DNA of 39,292 nt from Pararhodobacter sp. SW119 (GCF_017811755.1 NZ_JADDJF010000030.1:1-39292), one strand, 5' to 3'. Positions 9,411 to 18,024 are shown, counted from the stretch's first letter. Notes: generated by a model from the sequence alone, not told the origin. Numbers and translations are program-made.

Positions 9411-11692
9411 AGGACAGTGCGACGCGAAACCTGCTCGATGTCCGCGACCTGGCGATCCACTACCGGACCGGGGCGGGTCCGGTGAAGGCCGTCGACGGGA
9501 TCGACTTCACCATTGCCCCGGGCGAGGCGCTGGGGCTGGTGGGCGAGTCCGGTTGCGGAAAGACCACCGCCGCCAAGGCGATGCTGAAACTGCTGCCCCC
9601 CAACGGCGAGATTCCGCGCGGCCGGATCGACTTTGCCGGCCGCGACCTGGTGCCGCTGACAGGCGAGGACATGCGCTGCGTCCGCTGGAAGGAAATCGCC
9701 TGGATCAGCCAGGCCGCGATGAACGCGCTCGACCCGGTCTATCGCGTCGGCGACCAGATCCTTGAGGCGATGCAGGCGCATATCAGGATCGATCGGGCCG
9801 AAGGCATGGCGCGGGCCCAGGATCTGTTCCGCGCCGTCGGGATCGACCCGTCGCGGCTGCGCGCTTACCCGCACGAGATGTCGGGCGGCATGAAGCAGCG
9901 CGCGGTGATCGCCATGGCCATGGCGCTGGAGCCGCAACTTCTGATCGCGGACGAGCCGACGACGGCGCTCGATGTGGTCACGCAGGCGCAGATCCTCTCG
10001 CGGCTGGCGAAGCTGCGGCGCGAGCGGGGCATGGCGCTCCTCTTCATTACTCATGACATTTCGGTCGTCGTGCAGACCTGCGACAGGGTCGCGGTCATGT
10101 ACGGCGGCAAGATCATGGAAACCGGCCCAGTGCGCCAGGTTTTCGCCCAGCCGTTCCATCCCTACACGATGGGCCTCACCAACGCCTTCCCCACGCTGGA
10201 AGGGGCGCAGCGCGAACTGATCTCGATCCCCGGCACGCCGCCCGATCTGCTGGATCCGCCCGTGGGCTGCCGCTTTGCCGAACGCTGTCCCTTCGCCACC
10301 GATCGTTGCCGGGCCGAGGACCCGGCGCATCACCAGGTGGGGGCGGGGCGTTACTCGGCCTGTCACTATCCCGACCGGGTCGAGGAATTTCGCCGCACCG
10401 CTGCGACCAATGAAGCCTGGGCCGAGGTTGGCCGGCGCCTTGACGAGGAGGTGACGCTGGCGACACGGCGCATCCGGACCTCGAGCGCCGAGGTGCTGCG
10501 AGTCGAAGGTCTGGTGAAGCATTTTCCGATTCCGGCAGGGTTTTTTGGCAGATCCGAGACCAGCGTTCATGCGGTCGATGGGATCGACCTGACCCTGGAG
10601 GCGGGCGAGATCCTGGGATTGGCGGGCGAATCCGGGTCGGGAAAGACCACGACCGGCGAGATGCTCGTCCGTTTGCAAGAGCCGACGGAGGGACGCATCC
10701 TGTCAGAGGGCGACGATATCGCGCATCTGAAGGGTGCCGAGTTGAAGGCGTTTCGCCGGCGCGCGCAGATGGTCTTCCAGGATCCCTACCAGACGCTCAA
10801 TCCGCGTTTCACGATCCAGGACATCGTCGGCGAACCGCTGACGATTCATGGTCTGGCCAGGGGTTCCGACCGGCGCGCCAAGGTCGTTCAGGCGCTGGAG
10901 CGCGCCGGGTTGAAGCCCGCCGAAACATACATGGAGCGCTTCCCGCATGAATTGTCCGGCGGCCAGCGCCAGCGCGTCGCCATCGCGCGCGCCATCGTGC
11001 TCGAGCCGCGCTTCATCGTGGCCGACGAGCCGGTGTCGATGCTGGACGTGTCGATCCGGGCGGGCGTGCTGAACCTGATGCGGCATTTCCGCGACGAGAT
11101 GGGGATTTCCTTCGTCTATGTCAGCCACGACCTGCCGACGATCCGCTATGTCGCCGACCGGACCGCGATCATGTATCTGGGCGAGATCGTCGAGGTCGGA
11201 CCGACCGAAAAGGTCATCGCCGAACGCAAGCATCCCTATACGCAGCTTCTGCTCGACGCCTCGCCCGAACCCGACCCGTCGGTCGAGAAGCCGCCGTTGG
11301 AGTCGGCGGGCGAGATCCCCTCGGCGATCGACGTTCCGAATGGCTGCCGGTTTCACAATCGCTGCCCCCTTGCGACCCCGGTCTGTGGCTGGGAGGGGCG
11401 CGACGTGGTGGCTGCGCTGGCCGAATGGGACATGGCCAACCGGGCGCGCCCGGCATTGGGAACGCCGGTAACCAGCGGCCTGTCGGTCCGCATCCCCGCG
11501 CCGCAGGGGCCCGCCGCCGCCCGGGCGCAACTGGCTGACGTCCTGTCGGAGCGTCCCCCGTCGCTGGCCGAGGCGGCGAGGATCGAAGAACACGCAGATG
11601 GCTTGGTGGTGCACTTCGAAAGCTATCCGTCGCCGCGGCGGCGGGGGGTTGGGGAGGGGCATGAGGTGGCTTGTGTGCTTTATCCTGAGTGA
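9407..11692 (+). CDS. Fused dipeptide-type ABC ATPase (DppD-DppF), 761 aa
   Basis: Both nucleotide-binding domains of the importer in one chain. NBD1: Walker [10 protein letters not shown] at about 46-54, signature MSGGMKQR at about 158-165, Walker B LLIADEPT, then the oligopeptide-transporter C-terminal cysteine region [15 protein letters not shown] at about 288-301. NBD2 begins near 365: Walker [11 protein letters not shown], signature LSGGQRQR, Walker [10 protein letters not shown], and a second cysteine region [15 protein letters not shown]. Start ATG 9407 overlaps the previous stop (ATGA), although the frame is open further upstream. The last 20 residues ([14 protein letters not shown] and on) look like translated low-complexity flank. 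Fusion of D and F subunits is known in other alphaproteobacterial peptide importers. It completes a self-contained SBP-B-C-DF operon. Confidence 0.94.
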   Translation: MKDSATRNLLDVRDLAIHYRTGAGPVKAVDGIDFTIAPGEALGLVGESGCGKTTAAKAMLKLLPPNGEIPRGRIDFAGRDLVPLTGEDMRCVRWKEIAWISQAAMNALDPVYRVGDQILEAMQAHIRIDRAEGMARAQDLFRAVGIDPSRLRAYPHEMSGGMKQRAVIAMAMALEPQLLIADEPTTALDVVTQAQILSRLAKLRRERGMALLFITHDISVVVQTCDRVAVMYGGKIMETGPVRQVFAQPFHPYTMGLTNAFPTLEGAQRELISIPGTPPDLLDPPVGCRFAERCPFATDRCRAEDPAHHQVGAGRYSACHYPDRVEEFRRTAATNEAWAEVGRRLDEEVTLATRRIRTSSAEVLRVEGLVKHFPIPAGFFGRSETSVHAVDGIDLTLEAGEILGLAGESGSGKTTTGEMLVRLQEPTEGRILSEGDDIAHLKGAELKAFRRRAQMVFQDPYQTLNPRFTIQDIVGEPLTIHGLARGSDRRAKVVQALERAGLKPAETYMERFPHELSGGQRQRVAIARAIVLEPRFIVADEPVSMLDVSIRAGVLNLMRHFRDEMGISFVYVSHDLPTIRYVADRTAIMYLGEIVEVGPTEKVIAERKHPYTQLLLDASPEPDPSVEKPPLESAGEIPSAIDVPNGCRFHNRCPLATPVCGWEGRDVVAALAEWDMANRARPALGTPVTSGLSVRIPAPQGPAAARAQLADVLSERPPSLAEAARIEEHADGLVVHFESYPSPRRRGVGEGHEVACVLYPE

Positions 11693-11732
11693 GCTGGGGC
11701 CGGGCGCGTGTTTCGGACCCTGGAAGGGGGGG

Positions 11733-11750
11733 GCGTGCAAATTTGCACGC
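11733..11750. repeat. Perfect 18-bp palindrome GCGTGCAAATTTGCACGC
   Basis: A perfect palindrome 40 bases after the ATPase gene, in the 328-base gap before the next gene. It lacks a T-run on either side, so it is a poor terminator. It may be a protein-binding site or a dispersed intergenic element. The rest of this gap holds the 11-bp tandem repeat at 11868 and no gene. Confidence 0.6.
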
Positions 11751-11867
11751 TTTCGCAAGTTATTGAATTGAGATGGAAATGCGCGGCCGTTAACCGCAAT
11801 GAAAGTTTTGGATTGAGCCGCGGGGGCGTCGGGCGAGGGGGGCTTTTCCCAGCAGATCGGGGTGCTG

Positions 11868-11911
11868 GCAAACGTATGGCAAGTGTATGGCAAACGTATG
11901 GCACCTGTCTG
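11868..11911. repeat. Tandem 11-bp repeats (GCAAACGTATG type)
   Basis: Four consecutive 11-base units: GCAAACGTATG, GCAAGTGTATG, GCAAACGTATG, GCACCTGTCTG. The first and third are identical, the second differs at two positions, the fourth is degenerate. The period of 11 is close to one helical turn, so the same face of DNA is presented repeatedly, as in iteron-like protein-binding arrays. No function is known to me. Confidence 0.65.
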
Positions 11912-12020
11912 GCACTTTGCCGGCCCGCAGGGGTTACAGGACCCCTACGGGCGGTGCCCGGCGCGGCGGTGCCATGACGGAATCCGGGGGCGTCGCGGCG
12001 GCGGGAGGCGGGGGTCCCGT

Positions 12021-12614
12021 TCAGTAGCGTGTCCGAGAGCGTTCGCGGGAGGGCAGGTCGCCGGCGTGATCGAACGCGCCCGAGGGGGCCGTGCGGCGCG
12101 CGGTGTCCGACAGTCCTTTCTTGCCCGTGTCGGCATCCGGATCGTCCGGGTGGAGGGGCGCACCTTCCTCCATCATCTCGTTTGGGCCGGTCGCGCCCTC
12201 CTGCTTGAGGGCTTGCGCCTTCTCTGCGAACTTCACCTGATCGGACGCGCTCTCTTCCGAACCGGCGGCGTCGGGTTCGTCCGGGGTGCTGCGCGCCGCG
12301 CGCTCGGCCGTCGCGCGGTCGAGCGCGGCGTTGAGGTAGTCGTGCTTGGTCAGCGTGCCCTCGTTCCCGCCGGCGGGCGTGGCGCCGGAGGGCGCGGCTT
12401 TCGCACGTGCCTCGCGCCCCTGGCGGTTGGCGATGTCGCGCGCGCGATTGCGGCGCGCGCGCAGGCGGCTGATCAGGTCCGACAGATCGCGGTCCGAAAG
12501 CGCGCCCAAGGCAGGCTGGCGCGCCATGTCGGTCATGGCCAGTTCATCTGAATCGAGCGCGCGACGCTCTTCGGCGCTTGCCGGGCTGTGCTTCTGGTTG
12601 CTGGTCTCGGTCAT
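12021..12614 (-). CDS. Conserved hypothetical hydrophilic protein (197 aa)
   Basis: Cytoplasmic, highly charged protein with no signal or membrane segment. The start ATG 12614 (MTETSNQKHSPAS) has AAAGG upstream and lies about 30 bases after the predicted EcfG start; an in-frame ATG at 12683 is upstream of that promoter and was rejected. The centre (LSDRDLSDLISRLRARRNRA, then GATPAGGNEGTLTKHDYLNA) resembles a family of hypothetical proteins I recall from other alphaproteobacteria, with a short helical segment followed by a Gly/Pro-rich linker. The C-terminal third is rich in Asp, Glu, Ala and Pro and probably disordered. Function unknown; placed next to CsbD and DUF883 genes, a stress-response role is an inference from promoter and context. 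Confidence 0.7.
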   Translation of the reverse strand: MTETSNQKHSPASAEERRALDSDELAMTDMARQPALGALSDRDLSDLISRLRARRNRARDIANRQGREARAKAAPSGATPAGGNEGTLTKHDYLNAALDRATAERAARSTPDEPDAAGSEESASDQVKFAEKAQALKQEGATGPNEMMEEGAPLHPDDPDADTGKKGLSDTARRTAPSGAFDHAGDLPSRERSRTRY

Positions 12615-12648
12615 CGGGTCGTGCCTTTCTCGGTGGAGGTTATCATTC

Positions 12649-12674
12649 AACCAGCGGGCACTGTCATCGGTTCC
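12649..12674 (-). promoter_or_regulatory. EcfG-type promoter, one mismatch, for the 12614 gene
   Basis: Minus-strand GGAAC (12674-12670), 17 bases, GGTT (12652-12649) in place of CGTT. The predicted start near 12642 is 28 bases before the ATG at 12614. It is divergent from the exact EcfG promoter at 12812. Confidence 0.45.
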
Positions 12675-12811
12675 TGAGGCCATGACCGCCGGGCCGCGCG
12701 CCGCCGGGGCTTGAACGCCGTCCGAATCCTGCGCTTTTCCGGTGTTTGGCCCGCCGCGCCGGCGGGACGTTGCGGATTTCGGGCTGGGAACGAAGATGGC
12801 ATCCGATCAAG

Positions 12812-12837
12812 GGAACCCGATCGGTCCCGCTGACGTT
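12812..12837 (+). promoter_or_regulatory. Exact EcfG promoter for the csbD-DUF883-holin-X cluster
   Basis: GGAAC (12812-12816), 17 bases, CGTT (12834-12837). The predicted start near 12844 gives a 32-base leader with AGGAG before ATG 12876. No other promoter is obvious for the three short genes that follow. Confidence 0.7.
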
Positions 12838-12875
12838 GAGGGATGAACGGCAACCAAACACGACAGGAGCATCCA

Positions 12876-13073
12876 ATGAACTGGGATCAAATCGAAGGCA
12901 AATGGAAGCAGATGAAGGGTTCGGCCAAGGAGAACTGGGGCAAGCTGACCGATGACGACCTCGACGTCGCGGCCGGCAATCGCGACAAACTGGTCGGCAA
13001 GGTCCAGGAGAAGTACGGGATCGCCAAAGAAGAGGCCGAGAAGCAGGTCGACGACTGGTCTTCCCGGACCTGA
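12876..13073 (+). CDS. CsbD family stress protein, YjbJ-like (65 aa)
   Basis: The 65-residue product MNWDQIEGKWKQMKGSAKEN and on, with KLTDDDLDVAAGNRDKLVG and KVQEKYGIAKEEAEKQVDDW, is a textbook CsbD/YjbJ protein: amphipathic helices, very hydrophilic. In enterobacteria and Bacillus these are abundant general-stress products of unknown mechanism. ATG 12876 has AGGAG nine bases upstream; the 11 extra codons open upstream lack support. An exact EcfG promoter lies just upstream. A 9-bp hairpin (13090-13112, CGCCCTACC paired with GGTAGGGCG) follows the stop but has no T-run. Confidence 0.95.
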   Translation: MNWDQIEGKWKQMKGSAKENWGKLTDDDLDVAAGNRDKLVGKVQEKYGIAKEEAEKQVDDWSSRT

Positions 13074-13146
13074 CCCGCGCGCGCCGGTCCGCCCTACCTG
13101 ACCGGTAGGGCGAAGCGCGCCAGAATGCTGAATGCAGATCAACCCT

Positions 13147-13173
13147 GGAAAGCACCTCTTGGAGGTGCTTTCC
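13147..13173 (+). other. Perfect 12-bp hairpin before the DUF883 gene
   Basis: GGAAAGCACCTC (13147-13158) pairs perfectly with GAGGTGCTTTCC (13162-13173) with a 3-base loop. It ends four bases before the Shine-Dalgarno (TGGAGGA) of the gene at 13188. It may stabilise the transcript, limit read-through from csbD, or sense temperature by stacking near the ribosome site. A following T-run is absent, so full termination is unlikely. Confidence 0.6.
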
Positions 13174-13187
13174 GAATGGAGGACCAA

Positions 13188-13592
13188 ATGTCCAGTGAAT
13201 CAATGGAAAAGTTCGGCAAGAACGTCGATGCGAAAACTGACAGTGTCAAAAAGCATGTCGGTCGCGCGGCGGGCGAGGCCTCGGATATCGCCGAAATGAC
13301 CTATGACGAACTGCGCGAGCAGATCGCCGTGTTCAAATCGGACATCGCCGACCTGACGGCCGCGATGCGCGATCTGGGCCAGGCCAAGGTGCGCGAAGCG
13401 GGTGCCGCTGCGCGTCATACCGGCCAGAAGGCCGTGTCGGCAGCCGGCGACGGCTATGACTACGCGACAGAGCAGGTTGGCGAGGCGCTGAGCAGCGCCG
13501 AGCGGTTCACCCGCGAACGTCCGGCAATGGCGACGGCGATTGCCGCCGGGGCCGGCTTCCTGGTTGCATTGGCGCTTACGTCGCGGCGCTGA
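13188..13592 (+). CDS. DUF883 (ElaB/YqjD-like) membrane-anchored protein (134 aa)
   Basis: Start ATG 13188 follows GGAGGA; earlier in-frame ATGs lie in the hairpin region. Residues about 10-100 form a long amphipathic helix rich in Ala, Asp, Lys and Arg (MTYDELREQIAVFKSDIADL), then FTRERPAMATAIAAGAGFLV and ALALTSRR give a single C-terminal membrane helix with RR at the very end. This is the layout of ElaB/YqjD proteins, C-tail-anchored inner-membrane proteins reported in E. coli to bind ribosomes and to be controlled by the stationary-phase sigma factor. Here an EcfG promoter upstream of csbD probably provides the equivalent control. The stop overlaps the next start by one base (TGATG). Confidence 0.88.
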   Translation: MSSESMEKFGKNVDAKTDSVKKHVGRAAGEASDIAEMTYDELREQIAVFKSDIADLTAAMRDLGQAKVREAGAAARHTGQKAVSAAGDGYDYATEQVGEALSSAERFTRERPAMATAIAAGAGFLVALALTSRR

Positions 13593-13969
13593 TGCTGATC
13601 CCGATAGACCAGATCAAGCGCAGGGCGCGGTGGCACACTCGTGACATCGCGCTTGCGGTGATCGGGGGTGCGCTGCTGCTTGTCGGGCTCGGGTTCTTTC
13701 TGGCGGCGGCGTGGACACTGATCGCGGAACATTATTCCGGCCTGATCGCCTCGGCGTCGATCGGGGGGGTGTTCTTTGGGGTCGGGTTGATTGTCCTGGC
13801 GTTGCGTCGGCGCGAGCCTGCGCCCGTTCTTCCAACCCTCGACGAGCACCTGCGCGCCGAGGCTGCGCGACGCGGTGTGCCGCCGCCCGGTGGCCAGCTT
13901 CCGATGCTGGTCGAGGCCTTCGTATTCGGCGTCCATACCTATCTGCAGATCAGGAAGCGGCGTCGGTGA
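13592..13969 (+). CDS. Holin-X-like (phage holin family, PF07332 type) membrane protein (125 aa)
   Basis: Starts one base inside the preceding stop codon, so it is coupled to the DUF883 gene. Two hydrophobic helices (about 19-45, IALAVIGGALLLVGLGFFLA; and about 52-70, IASASIGGVFFGVGLIVLAL) separated by a short loop, then a basic cytoplasmic tail. DUF883 and this type of two-helix protein are commonly neighbours in proteobacteria (the E. coli yqjD-yqjE pair is equivalent). Despite the family label there is no phage context. A role in envelope stress is an inference. A 16-bp hairpin follows at 13988. Confidence 0.75.
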   Translation: MLIPIDQIKRRARWHTRDIALAVIGGALLLVGLGFFLAAAWTLIAEHYSGLIASASIGGVFFGVGLIVLALRRREPAPVLPTLDEHLRAEAARRGVPPPGGQLPMLVEAFVFGVHTYLQIRKRRR

Positions 13970-13987
13970 GCAGGCGCAGGATTTACT

Positions 13988-14023
13988 GAAGCCGCCGCGC
14001 AGAGCACTCTGCGCGGCGGCTTC
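13988..14023 (+). terminator. Long GC-rich hairpin, possible terminator
   Basis: GAAGCCGCCGCGCAGA (13988-14003) pairs with TCTGCGCGGCGGCTTC (14008-14023) around a 4-base loop. It lies between the holin-X-like gene and the DUF2254 gene. It is very stable but lacks a proper T-run, so termination may be partial. Confidence 0.5.
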
Positions 14024-14041
14024 GCGATTCCGGAGGACAAC

Positions 14042-15331
14042 ATGTTCGACTCGACCCTGTTCTTTCGCCTGCGGCAAATCTTCTCGCAGATCTGGGTGAA
14101 GCTGACGGTGTTTGCGCTGCTGTCCGTCGGCACCGCCTTTGTCGCGATGGCGCTGCGCCCGGTCGTGCCGACGGAATGGGAGGCGCATCTGGGCGTGGAC
14201 GCGGTCGAGACGGTGCTCACCATCGTCGCGAGCTCGATGCTGGCGGTCTCGACCTTCTCGCTGGGGATCATGGCCGACGCGATCCGGGGGGCGGCGGATG
14301 GCGCCACGCCGCGCGCCAGTGCGTTGCTGCTGGAAGACGGCACTTCGCAGAACGTGCTGGCCACCTTCCTGGGGGCGTTCATCTTCTCGCTTGTCGGGAT
14401 CATCCTGCTGCAGATCGACTTTTACCAGGATGGCGGTCGCGTCGTCCTGCTGGCGGTCTCGGTCGTCGTGATCTTCCTGATCTTCGTTGCGTTCATCCGG
14501 TGGATCAACCTGCTGCGGACCTTTGGCCGGCTTCCCGACACGCTCGCGCGCATGGAACAGACGGTGGGCGATTCCTTGCAGCGGCGTCTCGCGAACCCGT
14601 ATCTGGGATGCCGGCGGCTGGAGATCCCGGCGCGGGAGTTCCAGACCATGCAGGCGGTCGAAAGCGCGCGGATCGGACATGTCCAGCATGTCGATGTCGA
14701 GGAACTGCAGGAACTGGCCGAGAAGCACGGCATCGAGATCGTCATCAACCGGATGCCGGGGCGTTTTGTCTGCGCCGGCCGGCCGATGGCCTATCTGAAG
14801 GGCACGGACGCGAAGATGGACGAGGAGTTCACCGACAAGGTGCTGGATTGCTTCACCATCGGGTCCACGCGCACCTTTTCGCAGGATCCGCAGTTCGGCA
14901 TGATCGTGATGGCCGAGACCGCCTCGCGCGCGCTGTCGCCGGCGGTCAACGATCCCGGCACGGCGATCGACGTGCTGCGGCGGGCGCAGCGCGTGCTGAG
15001 CAAGTGGGAAACGCGCGCCAACCCCGAGACCGTGCACGACCGGGTGTGGATGGCAGGCCTCGATGCGAACGATTTCCTGCGCGACCTGCTGCGCCCGATT
15101 GCGCGCGACGGCGCCGGCTTCGTCGAGGTGCAGCACATCCTGCAATCGGTGCTGCGCGACCTTGCCCGCAAGGCGCCCGACATCTTCGGGCAGGCCGCGA
15201 GGCTGGCGTCGACCGAGGCGCTGGCGCGCGCCGAGAAGGCCCTGACGCTGGAGGCGGAGCGCGAGGAGATCCGCGAGATCGCGGCCGAGGTCGCGCGCCT
15301 GTCCGAGGACCGAGCCCGGAAGGCGATCTGA
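14042..15331 (+). CDS. DUF2254 family membrane protein (429 aa)
   Basis: Inner-membrane protein with helices at about 20-40, 58-80 (VLTIVASSMLAVSTFSLGIM), 108-125 and 134-156, followed by a cytoplasmic region of 270 residues. The motifs SSMLAVSTFSLGIM, ASALLLEDGTSQNVLATFLG, and later SRALSPAVNDPGTAIDVL are characteristic of DUF2254, a widespread family without an established function. Length matches the family. The ATG at 14042 has GGAGG seven bases upstream. It could be cotranscribed with the stress genes upstream across the hairpin. The gene at 15342 converges on it, stops 10 bases apart, with no terminator visible between. Confidence 0.88.
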   Translation: MFDSTLFFRLRQIFSQIWVKLTVFALLSVGTAFVAMALRPVVPTEWEAHLGVDAVETVLTIVASSMLAVSTFSLGIMADAIRGAADGATPRASALLLEDGTSQNVLATFLGAFIFSLVGIILLQIDFYQDGGRVVLLAVSVVVIFLIFVAFIRWINLLRTFGRLPDTLARMEQTVGDSLQRRLANPYLGCRRLEIPAREFQTMQAVESARIGHVQHVDVEELQELAEKHGIEIVINRMPGRFVCAGRPMAYLKGTDAKMDEEFTDKVLDCFTIGSTRTFSQDPQFGMIVMAETASRALSPAVNDPGTAIDVLRRAQRVLSKWETRANPETVHDRVWMAGLDANDFLRDLLRPIARDGAGFVEVQHILQSVLRDLARKAPDIFGQAARLASTEALARAEKALTLEAEREEIREIAAEVARLSEDRARKAI

Positions 15332-15341
15332 GCGGGCCGCG

Positions 15342-16565
15342 TCAGGGCGGCTCGCCGGTCAACTCCTTCGGCGTGGGGGTCTGGGCCGGGTCGCCCGACA
15401 GCAGGTTCGACAGCTTGCCCATCCCGGGGACCTGCTCGGCGATGACCCGGAAGGCCACCAGCAGCGGCACGGCGATCAGCATGCCCAGGAAGGACCACAT
15501 CCAGGCCCAGAACGCGACCGAGAGGAAGACGAGCACGATGTTCATCCGCAGCCGGCGGGCGAGCATGAGGGGGGTGATCAGCTGCCCCTCGATCGTGGTC
15601 AGCGCGAGGTAGGCGCCGGTCACCATGAGCATGCTGGCAAGATCGTCGAACCACAGGAGCGACACCACTGCCGAAATCAGGACCCCTGTCACCGCGCCCA
15701 CATAGGGGATGTAGTTGAGCGCGAATCCGAGGACCCCGAAGAGCACAGGCACCGGCATGTCGAGGGCCCACATCGCCGCGGTGATCGACGCGCCCAGCCC
15801 GGCGTTGATCAGGGTGATGGTGCCCAGATACCCGCCGAGGTTCAGTTCGATCTCGCGCAGCGCCCGGAAGGCCGCGCGCTTGTCGGCGAAACCATCGAAG
15901 CTTTGCACGATCTTCAGGTAGATCAGGTCGGCCGACGACAGCAGGAAGTAGAGGAGCACGAGCATGAAGACCACCTGCGCGACGGCCGCGGGCGCGTTGG
16001 CGAGGTAGCTCATCGCGCCGGTCGCGGTCGACACCAGGAATTCGTCGTCGGTCTGTTCCTCGCCATCGCCATTCTCGCCGCCTTCGCCCTCCGCGACGGG
16101 CTCGGCGATGATCGCGACGGATCGCAGGTCGGGCAGAGCCTCGTTGCCGTCTTCGCGCAATTCGGACACGACTGACAAGAGCGCCCCGCGTAGCGCATTG
16201 AACCTTTCCATGACGTCGCGCGTGATGTCGGGAAAGTTGTTGACGACCTGCATGATCGGCCCGCTGACCAGAAAGAAGATCGCGGCGATGCCCAGCAGAA
16301 GGCTGAGGACCAGGACCGCGGCGACCGGTGCCTTGGGCAGGCCATAGCGATGAAAGCGCCGCTGGACCGGCGCGAAGACGAAGAAGAGAAGCAGCGAGGT
16401 GACGACAGGCAGCAGGAAATCGCGCGCGTAATGCACGGCACCCAGAAGCAGAAGCACGAAGATCCCGATGACGGAAACCGCCGCGGCCCCGTGCAGGGTG
16501 ACGCGGGCGGAATTGTCGTGTGGGGGCGATATCTGCGGACTGGTCGGCGAGGATGGGAGTGTCAT
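15342..16565 (-). CDS. AI-2E family transporter (PerM/TqsA type), 407 aa
   Basis: Polytopic membrane protein of the AI-2E exporter superfamily, whose members include autoinducer-2 exporters and Na+/H+ antiporters; the substrate here is unknown. Helices at about 25-45 and 47-70 (HYARDFLLPVVTSLLLFFVF), then a long non-membrane stretch with an acidic insert (about 150-180, EGEGGENGDGEEQTDDE), and the conserved C-terminal block GYLGTITLINAGLGASITAA, FALNYIPYVGAVTG, FWAWMWSFLGMLIAVPLLVA. ATG 16565 gives a family-like start; the frame is open 56 codons upstream but those would overlap the divergent EcfG promoter. Divergent from the phospholipase D gene. The acidic insert in the soluble loop is unusual but not unique as far as I know. 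Confidence 0.9.
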   Translation of the reverse strand: MTLPSSPTSPQISPPHDNSARVTLHGAAAVSVIGIFVLLLLGAVHYARDFLLPVVTSLLLFFVFAPVQRRFHRYGLPKAPVAAVLVLSLLLGIAAIFFLVSGPIMQVVNNFPDITRDVMERFNALRGALLSVVSELREDGNEALPDLRSVAIIAEPVAEGEGGENGDGEEQTDDEFLVSTATGAMSYLANAPAAVAQVVFMLVLLYFLLSSADLIYLKIVQSFDGFADKRAAFRALREIELNLGGYLGTITLINAGLGASITAAMWALDMPVPVLFGVLGFALNYIPYVGAVTGVLISAVVSLLWFDDLASMLMVTGAYLALTTIEGQLITPLMLARRLRMNIVLVFLSVAFWAWMWSFLGMLIAVPLLVAFRVIAEQVPGMGKLSNLLSGDPAQTPTPKELTGEPP

Positions 16566-16674
16566 GCGAAACGGGCCCTGCAACCTCTGTTGGAATGCCG
16601 AAACGGAAGGGCACCAGCTACACAACGCCGCCGCCCGCCTGCGGTTTCCTGTCGCATGCCGAAATGTGTTGCAG

Positions 16675-16699
16675 GGAACCGGTTGGCGGATGCGGCGTT
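16675..16699 (+). promoter_or_regulatory. Exact EcfG promoter for the phospholipase D gene
   Basis: GGAAC (16675-16679), 16 bases, CGTT (16696-16699). The predicted start near 16706 leaves a 26-base leader with CAGGGG before ATG 16732. Confidence 0.7.
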
Positions 16700-16731
16700 G
16701 CCCCATCGTCGCACACCGTACAGGGGTTGTC

Positions 16732-18024
16732 ATGTCGCCTTCGCCGCGCCGCTATCGGCGGAAGCTTCGCATCGCCGTGGCAGCGGTCGTGGCGGTGGTG
16801 CTGTTCTGGTTCTTCGTGGTCGCCCTGATGCCCTACCGGCACGAGTTGCGGCGCGCGGTCCCGCCGGGCACGCCCGCCTGCGATCCGCAGTTCGCGCGCG
16901 ACATGGCCGGGCTTTACGGCAGCGCCATCATCAGCGGCAACCGGATCACCACGCTGGTCAACGGCGATGCGATCTTCGCGGCGATGCTGGAAGCGATCGG
17001 TGAGGCCGAAAGATCCATCACCTTCGAGACCTACATCTACTGGACCGGCGCGATCGCCGAGCGTTTCTGTGACGCCCTGATCGACCGCGTGAAGGCCGGT
17101 GTCCGCGTGAAGGTGCTGATCGACTGGGCCGGCAGCCTGCCGATGTCGGACGACCTTATCGACCGGATGCACGAGAATGGCGTGGAACTGCGGATGTTCC
17201 GGCCGATGCGGCTGCGCACGCTGACGCGGCTCAATAACCGCACGCATCGCAAGATCCTGGTCGTCGATGGCAAGCTGGGATTCATCGGCGGCGTCGGGAT
17301 TGCCGACGAATGGTGCGGTGACGCGCGCAATCCCGGCGAATGGCGCGACACGCATTATCGCGTCGCCGGTCCCATCGTGGCGATGCTTCAGAACGCCTTC
17401 GCGCACAACTGGGTCGAGGCGCACGGCGAGGTCCTTCGCGGTGACGCTTTCTATCCCGAACTCGCGCCGCAGGGCGACACCGCGCTTCAGCTGGTCAAGA
17501 GCAATACCGGCAGCCGCAACGAGATCCACCTGATGATGATGACCGCCCTGGCCGGGGCGGAACGGCACATTCGCATCTCGACGCCCTACTTCGTGCCCGA
17601 CAATGTCGTCATGGATCAGCTGCTTCAGGCCCGCAAGCGCGGCATCCGGGTCGATCTGATGCTGGCCGCGCGGCAAAACGATTCGGTTCTAGTCCGGCGC
17701 GTTTCACGGCGGTCCTGGCGCAAGCTGCTGGAGGCCGGGGTCCATATCCATGAATTCACCCCGACATTCCTGCACGCGAAGCTTCTGATCGTCGATGAGT
17801 GCTGGGCGTCTTTCGGATCGGCGAATTTCGACGAAAGGTCGTTTCGCCTGAACGACGAAGCCAACCTCAACGTCTATGACGAGGCGGTCGTGGCCGAGCA
17901 GATCGGCCTGTTCAACGCCGATCTTGCGCGCTCGCGCCCCGTGACGATTGCGGATCTGGACCGGATCGGATGGCTGACGCACGCGCAGGACATCGTGCTG
18001 TCGATCCTCAAGCCGCATCTGTGA
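16732..18024 (+). CDS. Phospholipase D-like cardiolipin synthase (430 aa)
   Basis: Two-HKD enzyme of the cardiolipin synthase type, making cardiolipin by phosphatidyl transfer at the inner membrane. A single N-terminal helix (about 12-32, LRIAVAAVVAVVLFWFFVV) anchors it. First HKD motif HRKILVVDG (His172, Lys174, Asp179) followed by GFIGGVGI; second HAKLLIVD (His348, Lys350, Asp355) followed by FGSANFDERSF, the usual pair spacing. Length is slightly shorter than E. coli ClsA, and only one helix is present, closer to ClsB/C-like or short alphaproteobacterial forms. I chose ATG 16732 because the EcfG promoter at 16675 would remove the 88 upstream codons. Stress-induced membrane remodelling is the inferred role. 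Confidence 0.9.
   Translation: MSPSPRRYRRKLRIAVAAVVAVVLFWFFVVALMPYRHELRRAVPPGTPACDPQFARDMAGLYGSAIISGNRITTLVNGDAIFAAMLEAIGEAERSITFETYIYWTGAIAERFCDALIDRVKAGVRVKVLIDWAGSLPMSDDLIDRMHENGVELRMFRPMRLRTLTRLNNRTHRKILVVDGKLGFIGGVGIADEWCGDARNPGEWRDTHYRVAGPIVAMLQNAFAHNWVEAHGEVLRGDAFYPELAPQGDTALQLVKSNTGSRNEIHLMMMTALAGAERHIRISTPYFVPDNVVMDQLLQARKRGIRVDLMLAARQNDSVLVRRVSRRSWRKLLEAGVHIHEFTPTFLHAKLLIVDECWASFGSANFDERSFRLNDEANLNVYDEAVVAEQIGLFNADLARSRPVTIADLDRIGWLTHAQDIVLSILKPHL

Noticed and set aside
8873-10678. 601-codon frame on the minus strand opposite the permease and ATPase genes
   Set aside because: Spans two well-supported genes in full; product lacks any recognisable motif.
11862-12551. 229-codon plus-strand frame beginning in the 11-bp repeats
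   Set aside because: Its first residues are translated tandem repeat and the rest is antisense to the hypothetical gene at 12021-12614.
13090-13112. Hairpin after csbD as a terminator
   Set aside because: A perfect 9-bp stem but no T-run, and the next gene appears to depend on the csbD promoter.
13460-15145. 561-codon minus-strand frame opposite DUF883/DUF2254, rich in Arg/His/Gln
   Set aside because: Low-complexity reversed-codon composition and overlap with three real genes.
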